Positions 34,097-45,778 of a DNA stretch of 64,000 nucleotides are shown piece after piece (position 1 is the first letter of the stretch; the number at the start of each line of letters is the position of its first letter). The notes beneath the pieces were generated by a model. The model made no database searches and was not told where the DNA came from. It saw only the letters and a list, made by a program, of their open reading frames with translations. Source of the DNA: Pseudomonadota bacterium (lineage in GTDB: Bacteria; Pseudomonadota; Alphaproteobacteria; Caulobacterales; Caulobacteraceae); contig JAEWJI010000058.1 of the NCBI GenBank assembly GCA_023386645.1, positions 124,001 through 188,000 on the forward strand, read 5' to 3'. The translations under genes and the position numbers were made by a program.

Positions 34097-34210
34097 GGTG
34101 AGACGGTCAGGACCGTCTCACCGTCTCGCGAGTCTCACCCCTGATATTGTCGTGGTCTGCCAGGGCGTTGCGGACCGCCTCAGGTGAGCGCGGGCCGAGA
34201 CCGTCTCACC
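34097..34210. terminator. Cluster of GGTGAGAC palindromes between convergent ampG and maeB
   Basis: GGTGAGACGGT (34097-34107) pairs perfectly with ACCGTCTCACC (34112-34122) around CAGG. Further copies of the same arm follow: GTCTCACCC at 34132-34140, GGTGAG at 34183-34188 and GACCGTCTCACC at 34199-34210. Alternative pairings among these are possible. The position between two converging genes suggests a bidirectional terminator. The remaining bases to 34295 show no gene. Confidence 0.65.
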
Positions 34211-34295
34211 TTCGCCTCCGCCCTCGGATCGATGTCAAAGACCGAGCCTCCGAGTCTAGCATGGCCCGGACCCATGGGGCGTCGATTTTGCGAAA

Positions 34296-36575
<2,280 letters not shown>

Positions 36576-36679
36576 GGCGTTTCCGGTCGGGCGTTCTGGT
36601 GCGCCCGCCGTTCCTAGACCCGAGGCGAGGGCGGGGACAACCGGCGAGCGCCGGGAGCGGCCCGACGTCCCATTCTTTC

Positions 36680-36719
36680 GTCATCCTCCGGTCTCCGCTT
36701 CGCTTCGCCGGAGGATGAC
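36680..36719. terminator. 12-bp palindrome downstream of dapF
   Basis: GTCATCCTCCGG (36680-36691) pairs perfectly with CCGGAGGATGAC (36708-36719) around a 16-base loop. It begins three bases beyond the dapF stop on the minus strand. It is a likely terminator. Its TCATCC..GGATGA arms suggest a dispersed intergenic repeat of this lineage, separate from the three-copy family at 40.7, 43.0 and 62.3 kb. Confidence 0.65.
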
Positions 36720-36721
36720 GA

Positions 36722-37555
36722 TCAGAGTGGCAGGACGCCCGTCCGTTCAATCTCCACCGGGCCGGTCATCAGGACGTGGCCAGTGGCCTGGTCCCAGTCG
36801 ATGACCAGTTCGCCGCCGTCGACCTCGACGTTGGCGCGGCGGCCGGTCAGGCCGCGACGGCTGGCGGCGACCAGGGCGGCGCAGGCGCCGGTGCCGCACG
36901 CCTTTGTCAGGCCAGCGCCGCGTTCCCACACCCTCAGGCGGATGCGGTCGGGACCCAGCACATTGGCGAATCCGACGTTGACCCCCTCGGGGAACAGCGG
37001 GTGGTGCTCGATCAGGGAGCCGGTCCCGCGCACGAAGCCGTCGTCCTGGCGGTCGGTGAAGAAGACCACGTGCGGATTGCCCATCGAGACGGCGCCGGGC
37101 GTGTGGACCACCGGATCGTCGATCGGGCCGACCTGAAGCTCGACGCCGCGGGTGTCCATCTCCTCGGCCAGCGGCACCTCGTCCCAGGCCAGGCGAGGGG
37201 GGCCCATGTCGACTGTCACCTGATGCGGCCCGGCCCGACGGGCCGTCGTCGGCCCGCCCAGGGTGTCGATCCGGACCTGATCGGCGCCGGAGGCCTGCAT
37301 CAACAGCCAGCCGACGCAGCGGAGCGCATTGCCGCAGGTCTGGACCACCCCGCCGTCGGCGTTCCACACGCGCATGAAGGCGTCGGCGGTGTCGGATGGC
37401 TCGATGACGATCAGCTGGTCGCAGCCGCCGGTCGGACCCGAGCGGTCGCACAGGGCGCGCGCCTGATCCTCCGTCGGCCTGAACGGCCGATCCAGCGCCT
37501 GGACGACGATGAAGTCGTTGCCGGCGCCGTTCATCTTCACGAAGGGGCGAGACAT
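36722..37555 (-). CDS. dapF: Diaminopimelate epimerase
   Basis: DapF converts LL- to meso-diaminopimelate for lysine and peptidoglycan. The 277-residue protein has FVKMNGAGNDFIVV, catalytic C74 in TCGNALRC and C220 in KACGTGACAALVA. GNPHVVFFTD and FPEGVNVGFANV complete the active site. The ATG at 37555, directly before SRPFVKMNGAG, is the family start; an ATG nine bases upstream is possible. The gene is divergent from the ion-channel gene, and 77 bases separate the two starts if the channel begins at 37633. Confidence 0.97.
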   Translation of the reverse strand: MSRPFVKMNGAGNDFIVVQALDRPFRPTEDQARALCDRSGPTGGCDQLIVIEPSDTADAFMRVWNADGGVVQTCGNALRCVGWLLMQASGADQVRIDTLGGPTTARRAGPHQVTVDMGPPRLAWDEVPLAEEMDTRGVELQVGPIDDPVVHTPGAVSMGNPHVVFFTDRQDDGFVRGTGSLIEHHPLFPEGVNVGFANVLGPDRIRLRVWERGAGLTKACGTGACAALVAASRRGLTGRRANVEVDGGELVIDWDQATGHVLMTGPVEIERTGVLPL

Positions 37556-37632
37556 GGCGCACATATAGTCGGACGCCCGGGTTCGACCAAAACCGGCCTG
37601 GGACGTTTCGCGCCCGAGAAGGAGAGCCGAGC

Positions 37633-38439
37633 ATCGTCAGACCCGCCCCTAGTCCGCAGGAGCCCCGGCGCGAGGGCCTGCGCCTGCGCGCGCGGCTGAG
37701 GGCGCTTTACCACGGCTCCTCCCCCGTTGCGGTGCGGTTCCGGCTGACGGTGATCGTCATCGACCTGATCCTCGTCGGCTTCTTCATGGCCGCGCCCCTG
37801 CTGAAGGAGGCGGGGCGAGCCTACTATATCGTCGACTACGCCATCGCGGCGGTGCTGGCGGCGGATCTCGCCGGACGGGCGCTGGCCTATACCGATATCA
37901 AGGACTGGCTGAAACGGCCGATCGTCTGGGTCGACCTGTTCGTGCTGGCGACCCTCTTGTTCCCGGCCTGGCTGGCCAACTTCGCCTTCCTGCGCGTGGT
38001 GCGGCTCTGGACCCTGCTGAACTCCGACTTCTTCTGGCGGACGGTCGGGCGGCGCTACGACGACACCCGGGTGGAGGAGATCACCCGCGCGGTCGCGGCG
38101 CTGCTGACCTTCATCTTCGTGGTGACCGGCTTCGTCTATTCGACCTTCGACACCCATCCGGGCATCAACGGCTATATCGACGCCCTGTATTTCACCATCG
38201 CCACCCTGACGACGACGGGGTTCGGGGACATCACCCTGCCGGGCGCCTGGGGGCGGCTGCTGTCCATCGCGGTGATGCTGACCGGGATCACCCTATTCCT
38301 GCGCCTGGCCCAGACCATCTTCCGGCCGCACAAGGTGAAGTTCGACTGCCCGCATTGCGGGCTTCAGCGGCACGATCCGGACGCGGTGCACTGCAAGGCC
38401 TGCGGCGAACTGATCTGCATCCCCGACGAGGGGTTGTGA
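37633..38439 (+). CDS. Voltage-gated-type potassium channel with C-terminal zinc ribbon, possible ATC start
   Basis: The 268-residue protein resembles bacterial VIC/Kch ion transporters. It has several membrane segments and an arginine-containing S4-like stretch (NFAFLRVVRLWTLL). A pore follows with filter TTTGFGD (G196-F197-G198-D199). The C-terminal tail has C239, C242, C254 and C257, a zinc ribbon. The usual GTG start at 37732 would drop a family-like N-terminus, PRREGLRLRARLRALYHGSS. Upstream no ATG, GTG or TTG exists, but AAGGAG (37619-37624) stands eight bases before an in-frame ATC at 37633. That ATC is taken as the likely start, with moderate confidence. Confidence 0.8.
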   Translation: MVRPAPSPQEPRREGLRLRARLRALYHGSSPVAVRFRLTVIVIDLILVGFFMAAPLLKEAGRAYYIVDYAIAAVLAADLAGRALAYTDIKDWLKRPIVWVDLFVLATLLFPAWLANFAFLRVVRLWTLLNSDFFWRTVGRRYDDTRVEEITRAVAALLTFIFVVTGFVYSTFDTHPGINGYIDALYFTIATLTTTGFGDITLPGAWGRLLSIAVMLTGITLFLRLAQTIFRPHKVKFDCPHCGLQRHDPDAVHCKACGELICIPDEGL

Positions 38440-38488
38440 GGCGACCGCGGGACGGTAGGGTGCGGCCGCCCATCCGCTGGAGTTCCGC

Positions 38489-40651
38489 ATGATCCGTCCG
38501 CTGGCCCTGTCCGCCGCCCTCCTCGCCGCCACCAGTCTTTCGAGCGTCGCCATGGCCCAATCGCCTGAGATCGTCCCGCCGGCCCAGAGCGCGTCGGCCT
38601 TCGCCACCAGCGACGAGACCGACCCCTATCTGTGGCTGGAGGAGGTCGAGGGCGAACGGGCCATGGCCTGGGTGCGCGAGCGGAACGAGCGGTCGCTCGG
38701 GACGCTGCAGGCCGATCCTCGCTACGAGGCGCTGCACCAGCAGGCGCTGGAGATCGTCCAGTCGCGGGACCGGATCCCGACGCCGGGCTTCAACCGCGAC
38801 GGAACCGTCGACAACTTCTGGCAGGACGCCCAGCACGTGCGCGGCGTCTGGCGCCGGACCACGCTGGACAGCTACCGCACCGAAACGCCCGAGTGGGAGG
38901 CGGTGCTGGACTTCGACGCCCTGGCCGCCGCCGAGGGCGCCAACTGGGTCTACAAGGGCGCGACCTGTCTCCAGCCCGACGAGCGGCTGTGCCTGGTGTC
39001 GCTGTCGAACGGCGGCAAGGACGCGGTCACGGTGCGCGAGTTCGACGCGGTGTCGAAGACCTTCGTCGAGGGCGGCTTCAACCTGCCGGAATCCAAGGGC
39101 GGGGTGACCTGGATCGACGCCGACACCCTGCTGCTGGGTCGCGACTTCGGCGAGGGCAGCCTGACCGACAGCGGCTATCCCCGCACCCTTCGCCTGCTGA
39201 AGCGCGGCCAGAGCCTGGAGCAGGCGACCGAGGTGTTCGCCGGCCAGCAGACGGATGTTTCGGTCAGCGGCTACACTCTGCGCGACGCCGACGGGGCGAT
39301 CCAGGCGATCCTGATCAACCGGGGGATCAGCTTCTACGAGGGCGAGACCCATCAGCTGATGCCCGACGGGACGACGCGCCAGCTGCCGCTGCCGGCCAAG
39401 TCCAGCCTCAACGCCCTGGTCCAGGGCCAGCTGGTGTTCACCACGGACCAGGACTGGACCGCGCCCTCGGGGCAGGAATTCCGGACCGGCGACGTCATCG
39501 CCTATGATCTGTCGGACTGGCTGGCGGATCATTCCGTCCAGGCGCGGCTGGTCATCCGGCCGGGCGAACGCGAGGCGATCGAGGGGATCACCGCGACCCG
39601 CAACCGCCTGGTCGTCGCCCTGTTCGAGAACGTGCGCGGCTCGGTCTACAGCTATGAGCCCTCAGAGTCCGGCGAGTGGTCGCGCACCCGGCTGGACCTG
39701 CCCCAGAACGTCACCGTGGGCGTCGGCTCGGCCTCGGAAATCGACGACCAGGTCTTCGTCAGCGTCGCGGGCTATCTGAACCCGTCGAGCCTCTATCTGG
39801 CCGACGCGGCGACCGGAGAGGTCGATCCGGTCAAGTCGTTGCCGGCCAAGTTCGACGCCGAGGGGTTGACGGTGGACCAGTTCGAGGCCCGCTCGGCGGA
39901 CGGGACCATGATCCCCTATTTCATCGTGCACCGGGCGGATGCGCCGACCGACGGCTCGACCCCGACGCTGCTCTATGGCTACGGCGGCTTCCAGAGCTCG
40001 CTCCTGCCCGGCTATTCGGCCACGGTCGGCAAGCTGTGGCTGGAGCGCGGCGGGGCCTATGTGATCGCCAACACCCGCGGCGGCGGCGAGTTCGGCCCGC
40101 GCTGGCACCAGGCGGCGCTGCAGGAAAACCGCCAGCGCGCGCACGAGGACTTCCAGGCGGTGGCCGAGGACCTGATCGCGCGCGGCCTGACCAGCCAGCC
40201 GCGTCTTGGGATCATGGGCGGCTCGCAGGGCGGGCTGTTCATGGGGGCGATGCTGACCCAGCGGCCGGACCTGATCAACGCGGCGGTCATCCAGGTGCCC
40301 CTGTTCGACATGCTGCGCTTCCACAGGCTGCTGGCCGGGGCCAGCTGGATCGCGGAGTACGGCAACCCGGACGTGGCCGAGGAGCGCGCCTGGATCGAGC
40401 GCTATTCGCCCTATCAGAACCTGCGGGCGGGCCAGCCCTATCCGGAGGTCTTCATCCACACCTCGACCAAGGACGACCGGGTGCATCCGGGCCATGCGAG
40501 GAAGGCGGCGGCGCGGCTGGAAGAGCTGGGCTATCCGGTGCTGTTCTACGAGAACACCGACGGCGGCCACGCGGCGGGGGCCAACCTGCGGGAAACCGCC
40601 CGCCGGCTGGCGCTGGAGTACACCTACCTCAGCCGCCGGCTGATGGATTGA
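38489..40651 (+). CDS. Prolyl oligopeptidase-family serine peptidase (S9), copy 1
   Basis: The 720-residue protein has a Sec signal peptide (about 1-24, ending MAQ) and is exported. The seven-bladed propeller region is followed by an alpha/beta hydrolase domain with nucleophile S579 in MGGSQGGLF. The Asp lies in TKDDRVHPGHARK (about 662-663) and H694 in DGGHAAG. GGFQSSLLPGYSATVGKLWL and ANTRGGGEFGPRWHQAAL are typical of the S9A branch. It cleaves short proline-containing peptides in the periplasm. A paralogue follows in the same direction after a 190-base gap that holds a dispersed repeat. Confidence 0.93.
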   Translation: MIRPLALSAALLAATSLSSVAMAQSPEIVPPAQSASAFATSDETDPYLWLEEVEGERAMAWVRERNERSLGTLQADPRYEALHQQALEIVQSRDRIPTPGFNRDGTVDNFWQDAQHVRGVWRRTTLDSYRTETPEWEAVLDFDALAAAEGANWVYKGATCLQPDERLCLVSLSNGGKDAVTVREFDAVSKTFVEGGFNLPESKGGVTWIDADTLLLGRDFGEGSLTDSGYPRTLRLLKRGQSLEQATEVFAGQQTDVSVSGYTLRDADGAIQAILINRGISFYEGETHQLMPDGTTRQLPLPAKSSLNALVQGQLVFTTDQDWTAPSGQEFRTGDVIAYDLSDWLADHSVQARLVIRPGEREAIEGITATRNRLVVALFENVRGSVYSYEPSESGEWSRTRLDLPQNVTVGVGSASEIDDQVFVSVAGYLNPSSLYLADAATGEVDPVKSLPAKFDAEGLTVDQFEARSADGTMIPYFIVHRADAPTDGSTPTLLYGYGGFQSSLLPGYSATVGKLWLERGGAYVIANTRGGGEFGPRWHQAALQENRQRAHEDFQAVAEDLIARGLTSQPRLGIMGGSQGGLFMGAMLTQRPDLINAAVIQVPLFDMLRFHRLLAGASWIAEYGNPDVAEERAWIERYSPYQNLRAGQPYPEVFIHTSTKDDRVHPGHARKAAARLEELGYPVLFYENTDGGHAAGANLRETARRLALEYTYLSRRLMD

Positions 40652-40662
40652 CCTAAAGCCTG

Positions 40663-40825
40663 TCCTCCCCATCGCTGGCGATGGGGAGGGGGACCACGAA
40701 GTGGTGGAGGGGTAGAGGAGATCGCATGCGATCGACGACGGCCCGCAAACACCGGCCGTGGTTCCGCCCCCTCCACCATGCTTCGCATGGTCCCCCTCCC
40801 CCCGAAGCTTCGCGTCGGGGGAGGA
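40663..40825. repeat. Intergenic palindromic repeat, copy A
   Basis: The element starts CTCCCCATCGC-TG-GCGATGGGGAG, a perfect 11-bp hairpin. It continues with GGGGACCAC-GAA-GTGGTGGAGGGG and then a perfect 14-base palindrome GATCGCATGCGATC (40720-40733). The inverted counterpart CCCCTCCACCATG..CATGGTCCCCCTCC follows, and a final CCCCCGA..TCGGGGG stem. The two inner arms are inverted copies of one another, each with its own small hairpin. It fills the gap between the two S9 peptidase genes. Related copies lie at 43026 and 62293. Confidence 0.85.
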
Positions 40826-40841
40826 TAGATCGGAGTCCACG

Positions 40842-43019
40842 ATGCGCCTGACCCTCGCCACCGCCCTCGCCATCCTGGCGACATCCGCCATGGCGCAGAC
40901 CGCCCCGCACATGCCTTCGGACCTTACGCCCGCGGGCGTGCGCGCCGCCGACGAGCACCTGGCGCTCGAGCAGGTGGACGGCGCCGAGGCGATGGCCTTC
41001 GTGCGGGCGGAGAACGAACGCAGCCTCGCGGCCCTGACCTCGGACCCGCGCTACGAGACCTTCCGCCAGCAGGCCGAGGCGATCCTGACCGCCACCGACC
41101 GCATTCCCACGCCGGTCTTCCTCGGCGATGGCCTGGCCAACTTCTGGCAGGACGCGGCCAATCCCAAAGGCGTGTGGCGGCGCACGACGCTGGATAGCTA
41201 TCGGTCCGACGACACCCGCTGGGAGACCCTGATCGACGTCGATGCGCTCGCCCGCGCCGAGGGCCGCGACTGGGTGTGGAAGGGCGCCAACTGCCTGGCC
41301 CCGGACGAGACCCGCTGTCTGATCAACCTGTCGGACGGCGGCAAGGACGCGGTGGTGGTGCGCGAGTTCGACACCGTCAAAGGCGCCTTCGTCGAGGGCG
41401 GCTTCTCCATCCCCGAAGGCAAGCACCGCATCGCCTGGCTGGACGCCGACACGCTGCTGATCGCCACCGACTTCGGTCCAGGGACGCTGACGGAGTCGGG
41501 CTATCCCTACATCGTCAAGGCGCTGGAGCGCGGTCAGGGTCTGGATCAGGCGACCGAAGTGTTCCGGGGCGAGCAGGGCGACGGCGGCTATGGCGTTAGC
41601 CCACGCGTCTTCCGCGACGCCGAGGGCGCCGTCGAGGCGGTGATCGTCTCGCGTCCGCTCGACACCTTTCGCTCGGAGAGCTGGGAGCTGGTCGACGGCC
41701 GGCCGGTACGGCTGAACCTGCCCCAGCGAGTGTCGATCCACGGGACGTCGCGGGGTCTGCTGATCTTCTCGCCGGAGGAGGCCTGGTCCCCCAGCGGCAT
41801 CGAATACGCGGCCGGCTCCCTTCTGGCCTTCAGCCCCGCCATGCTGCGCGAGGGCGACGAGATCGTCATCAGCAACCAGGCCCGCCAGATCTTCGCGCCG
41901 GGCCCGCGTCAGTCGATCAGCGACGTCGCCGTGTTCTCCGACCGGGTCGCGGTGGCGATCAACGACAATGTGCGCGGCCGCCTGTCGATATTCGCCAATC
42001 GCGGCGAGTGGGGATGGCTGGAGCGGACCGTCGCCGTGGCGGACAACAGCGCCATCGCCCTGGGCGACAACTCCAAGAGCCGGGGCGAGGTCTTCGTCTC
42101 CACCCAAGGTTTCCTCTCGCCCACGACCCTGGGCCTGCTGGACGTCGACTTCCCGGTCAGCCGGCGGGACCAGCCGGGCGCCTCGCCCAACGCCATCGCC
42201 GAACTGCGCACCGCGCCGGCCAAGTTCGACGCCTCGACCCATGTGGTCGAGCAGTTCGAAGTGGCTTCGTCGGACGGCGCCGCCATCCCCTATTTCGTCG
42301 TTCGCCCGCGCGAGATGAGCGGCCCGGCGCCCGCGATCCTGTTCGGCTACGGCGGTTTCCAGGTGTCGTTCCCGCCCGCCTACAAGCCCGAGATGGGCAA
42401 GCTGTGGCTCGAGAACGGCGGGGTCTTCGTCCAGGCCAACATCCGGGGCGGCGGCGAGTTCGGGCCGGCCTGGCACCAGGCGGTGCTGAAGGAAAACCGC
42501 CAGCTGGCCTTCGACGACTTCGCCGCCGTGGCGCGGGATTTGACCGCGCGCGGGATCACCGAGCCGCGCCGGTTGGGCATCTACGGCCGGTCGAACGGCG
42601 GGGTTCTGACCAGCGTGTCGATCACCCAGCATCCGGAGCTGTTCAACGCCGCCGTCATCGAGAGCCCGCTGATCGACATGCTGCGCTATCACGAGTTGCC
42701 TGCGGGGGCGTCCTGGATCGGCGAGTACGGCGACCCGCGCATCCCTGGGGAGGCCGCCTTCATCGCGCGGTATTCCGGCTACCAGAACCTGCGCGAGGGC
42801 GCCGGCTATCCGCGCCTCTACATCACCACCAACACCCGCGACGACCGGGTCCATCCGGGCCATGCGAGGAAGTTCGCGGCCCGTCTGGGGGAGATGGGTT
42901 ACGACCGGCTCTACTACGAGGAGACCGCCGGCGGTCACTCCAATGATGCCGACCCGGTCGCCAACGCGAGGCGCTGGGCCCGGCACTACACCTACCTGGC
43001 GCAGCAGCTGATGGACTGA
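40842..43019 (+). CDS. Prolyl oligopeptidase-family serine peptidase (S9), copy 2
   Basis: The 725-residue paralogue of the preceding gene has a Sec signal peptide (LATALAILATSAMAQ). The propeller again starts with EQVDGAEAMAFVRAENERSL. Catalytic S584 lies in GRSNGGVLT, the acid in TRDDRVHPGHARK, and H699 in GGHSND. A longer open frame upstream runs through the repeat and is not coding; the ATG at 40842 starts the signal peptide. The motif around the nucleophile (GRSNGG) differs from copy 1 (GGSQGG), so the copies are old and may have different substrates. Confidence 0.93.
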   Translation: MRLTLATALAILATSAMAQTAPHMPSDLTPAGVRAADEHLALEQVDGAEAMAFVRAENERSLAALTSDPRYETFRQQAEAILTATDRIPTPVFLGDGLANFWQDAANPKGVWRRTTLDSYRSDDTRWETLIDVDALARAEGRDWVWKGANCLAPDETRCLINLSDGGKDAVVVREFDTVKGAFVEGGFSIPEGKHRIAWLDADTLLIATDFGPGTLTESGYPYIVKALERGQGLDQATEVFRGEQGDGGYGVSPRVFRDAEGAVEAVIVSRPLDTFRSESWELVDGRPVRLNLPQRVSIHGTSRGLLIFSPEEAWSPSGIEYAAGSLLAFSPAMLREGDEIVISNQARQIFAPGPRQSISDVAVFSDRVAVAINDNVRGRLSIFANRGEWGWLERTVAVADNSAIALGDNSKSRGEVFVSTQGFLSPTTLGLLDVDFPVSRRDQPGASPNAIAELRTAPAKFDASTHVVEQFEVASSDGAAIPYFVVRPREMSGPAPAILFGYGGFQVSFPPAYKPEMGKLWLENGGVFVQANIRGGGEFGPAWHQAVLKENRQLAFDDFAAVARDLTARGITEPRRLGIYGRSNGGVLTSVSITQHPELFNAAVIESPLIDMLRYHELPAGASWIGEYGDPRIPGEAAFIARYSGYQNLREGAGYPRLYITTNTRDDRVHPGHARKFAARLGEMGYDRLYYEETAGGHSNDADPVANARRWARHYTYLAQQLMD

Positions 43020-43025
43020 AGCCTA

Positions 43026-43164
43026 TCCTCCCCATCGCAGATGGGGAGGGGGACAACCCAAAGGGTGGTGGAGGGGCTCTGGCCACCACGAAGGAAAGAG
43101 GCCCCTCCGTCTCGTCGGCTGATCGCCGCCGATCCACCTCCCCATCCTGCGGATGGGTGAGGAG
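43026..43164. repeat. Intergenic palindromic repeat, copy B
   Basis: The copy opens with CTCCCCATC-GCA-GATGGGGAG and then GGGGACAACCC-AAA-GGGTGGTGGAGGGG. The small stem here is ACCC/GGGT instead of CAC/GTG as in copies A and C. A GGGGCTCT..AGAGGCCCC stem is followed by GATCCACCTCCCCATCC and a closing GGATGGG. It lies between the second S9 peptidase and ftsK. The rest of the 223-base gap holds the ftsK upstream region. Confidence 0.85.
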
Positions 43165-43242
43165 ATGCGCGTCCTCCCAGGGTAAACGAGCCCTTAACCG
43201 CCGGCTTGCGACACTGGCCTCCGTTCGTCCGGAGGTCCGTTC

Positions 43243-45639
43243 ATGTCCGCCGCCCTCGCGCTCGGCCGCCAGGCCTGGTTCAGCGCCCGCGTCCTGTGGG
43301 AGGCGCCGTTCGTCGTGCGCTTCCGGGGGGTGTTGCAGGCGCTTCTGGCCACGTTGCTCGCCGTCGCCCTGCTGTCGTGGAACCCGGCCGATCCCAGCCT
43401 GAACGCCGCCTCGTCGGCCGCCCCGACCAACTGGCTGGGCGCGAACGGGGCGCTGTTCGCCGACCTGTTCATGCAGTCGCTGGGGCTGGCGGCCTGGCCC
43501 GCCTGTCTGCTGCTGATCGCCTTCGGCCTGGCCCATGCGATCGGGGATGCTCTGCAACAGCGGCTGAGGCCCACGACCGGCCGGGCTCTGGCCGCGACCG
43601 GCGGCGTGCTGCTGATCGCCTGCGCCCTGTCGGCGCTCGCCACGCCGGCCGCCTGGCCTCTCGCGGCGGGCCTAGGCGGCCTGTGGGGCGAGGCCACCGG
43701 CGGCTTGATGCTGGGCGGGCTGAACACCATCGGCGTGCCGGGCGGTGAATGGATCGTCGGGCTGGCCACGGGCGCGCTCGGCCTCTGGGCCATCGCCTAT
43801 GCGGTCGGCGTGCGTCTGTCGGACTTCGGCGAGGCTCGGGCCTGGGCCGGCGGCATGCACCGCCAGCCCCACCCCGCCGAACCCGCGCCCGAACGCGTGA
43901 AGACGCCGCGCGCGCCGAAACGGGCGGCGGCCCCGGCCCGGCTGGAGATGCCGGCCGACGAGGAGGATGAGGGCCCGCCGTGGTCCGCGCCGGCTCCCGC
44001 GGAGCCGACCTCCATGGCCTATGTCGCCCCCGAGCCCCGCGCGAGCGGACGGGTCGAGCCCAAGGTCGCGGCCGCCAAAACGCCCAAGAAGCGGCCCGTG
44101 GACGAGGCGCAGGCCGCCTTCGACTTCGTGCGGCCCGAGGGCGCCTTCGATCTGCCCAGCCTCGGCATCCTGGCCAAGCCGCAGGTCCGCACCGCCTCCG
44201 TCGACGAGGCGGCGCTGAAGCAGAACGCCGCCATGCTGGAGGGGGTGCTGGCCGAGTTCGGGGTCAAGGGGGTGATCGACCAGATCCGTCCCGGCCCCGT
44301 CGTCACCCTGTATGAACTGGTCCCGGCGCCCGGGGTGAAGCACGGCCGGGTGGTGGCCCTGTCGGACGACATCGCCCGGTCGATGTCGGCCCGCGCCTGC
44401 CGCATCTCGGTGGTGCCCAACCGAAACGCCATCGGCATCGAACTGCCCAACGCACGGCGAGAGACGGTTTACCTGCGCGACCTGCTGGCCTCGGGCGAGT
44501 ACGACAAGCCGAGCCACCTTCTGCCGCTGGCGCTGGGTGAGACCATCGGGGGCGAGCCCTATGTCGCCGACCTGGCGCGCATGCCGCACCTGCTGATCGC
44601 CGGCACCACCGGCTCGGGCAAGTCGGTGGGGGTCAACGCCATGATCCTGTCGATCCTGTACCGGCTGTCGCCCGCCGAGTGCCGGTTCATCATGATCGAC
44701 CCCAAGATGCTGGAGCTCAGCGTCTATGACGGCATCCCGCACCTGCTGGCGCCCGTCGTCACCGATCCGAAGAAGGCGGTCGTGGCGCTCAAGTGGACGG
44801 TGCGCGAGATGGAGGACCGCTACCGCCGCATGTCCAAGCTGGGGGTGCGCAACGTTGCCAGCTACAACGAGCGAGCGCGCGAGGCCCAGGCCAAGGGCGA
44901 GCATTTCGAGCGGACCATCCAGACCGGCTTCGACGACCAGGGCCGGCCGATCTACGAGACCGAGAAGATCCGTCCCGAGCCCATGCCCTATCTGGTCGTG
45001 GTCATGGACGAGATGGCCGACCTGATGCTGGTCGCCGGCAAGGACGTGGAGGGCGCGGTCCAGCGCCTGGCGCAGATGGCGCGGGCCGCCGGCATCCACC
45101 TGATCATGGCGACCCAGCGGCCGTCGGTGGACGTGATCACCGGCACCATCAAGGCCAACTTCCCGACCCGGATCTCCTTCCAGGTCACCTCCAAGATCGA
45201 CAGCCGCACCATCCTGGGGGAACAGGGCGGCGAGCAGCTGCTGGGCCAGGGCGACATGCTCTACATGGCCGGCGGCGGCCGCATCACCCGCCTGCACGGG
45301 CCGTTCGTCACCGACCAGGAGGTCGAGGAGGTCTGCAAGCACCTGCGGGCCCAGGCCGAGCCGGAATACCTGGACCTCATCACCGACGAGCCGGACGGCG
45401 ACGGGGACGCGGGCGACTATGGCGGAGGCGGCAACGGCTCGTCGGGCGACGACCTGTATGACCAGGCGGTGGCCGTGGTCACCCGCGACCGCAAGGCCTC
45501 GACCAGCTACGTCCAGCGCCGGCTCCAGATCGGCTACAACCGCGCCGCCTCCCTGATCGAGCGGATGGAGCAGGAGGGGGTGGTCAGCCCCGCCAATCAC
45601 GCCGGCAAGCGCGACGTCCTGGCGCCTCCGCCAGTCTAG
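43243..45639 (+). CDS. ftsK: DNA translocase FtsK
   Basis: FtsK anchors at the division septum and pumps chromosome termini to the daughter cells. The 798-residue protein has an N-terminal domain with four membrane segments (within about 29-190) and a proline- and alanine-rich linker (about 200-320). A RecA-like motor has Walker [13 protein letters not shown] (K460) and Walker [15 protein letters not shown]. The C-terminal winged-helix gamma domain (about 735-798) shows [20 protein letters not shown], which reads the KOPS orientation sites. Size and order are typical of alphaproteobacteria. lolA follows after 139 bases. Confidence 0.97.
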   Translation: MSAALALGRQAWFSARVLWEAPFVVRFRGVLQALLATLLAVALLSWNPADPSLNAASSAAPTNWLGANGALFADLFMQSLGLAAWPACLLLIAFGLAHAIGDALQQRLRPTTGRALAATGGVLLIACALSALATPAAWPLAAGLGGLWGEATGGLMLGGLNTIGVPGGEWIVGLATGALGLWAIAYAVGVRLSDFGEARAWAGGMHRQPHPAEPAPERVKTPRAPKRAAAPARLEMPADEEDEGPPWSAPAPAEPTSMAYVAPEPRASGRVEPKVAAAKTPKKRPVDEAQAAFDFVRPEGAFDLPSLGILAKPQVRTASVDEAALKQNAAMLEGVLAEFGVKGVIDQIRPGPVVTLYELVPAPGVKHGRVVALSDDIARSMSARACRISVVPNRNAIGIELPNARRETVYLRDLLASGEYDKPSHLLPLALGETIGGEPYVADLARMPHLLIAGTTGSGKSVGVNAMILSILYRLSPAECRFIMIDPKMLELSVYDGIPHLLAPVVTDPKKAVVALKWTVREMEDRYRRMSKLGVRNVASYNERAREAQAKGEHFERTIQTGFDDQGRPIYETEKIRPEPMPYLVVVMDEMADLMLVAGKDVEGAVQRLAQMARAAGIHLIMATQRPSVDVITGTIKANFPTRISFQVTSKIDSRTILGEQGGEQLLGQGDMLYMAGGGRITRLHGPFVTDQEVEEVCKHLRAQAEPEYLDLITDEPDGDGDAGDYGGGGNGSSGDDLYDQAVAVVTRDRKASTSYVQRRLQIGYNRAASLIERMEQEGVVSPANHAGKRDVLAPPPV

Positions 45640-45778
45640 GCAGCGGCTTGCCGGGAACCGCCGGCGATGAACGGCGCTTCATCGGACCGCCGGAATATGG
45701 TCAGGCTGGCGTCATGGGCTCGCCAAGCGGGCGCGCAACAAGGGCGGCCTGGTCCCTTCGCCTGAACGGAGCTTCGAG

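Noticed and set aside
40653..42986. A 777-codon frame antisense to the second S9 peptidase
   Set aside because: It is a shadow of a well-supported gene and runs through the intergenic repeat, without domain or start support.
40663..43164. Repeats A and B as a CRISPR array
   Set aside because: The copies are single, long, palindromic and far apart, with no regular spacers and no cas genes in the window.
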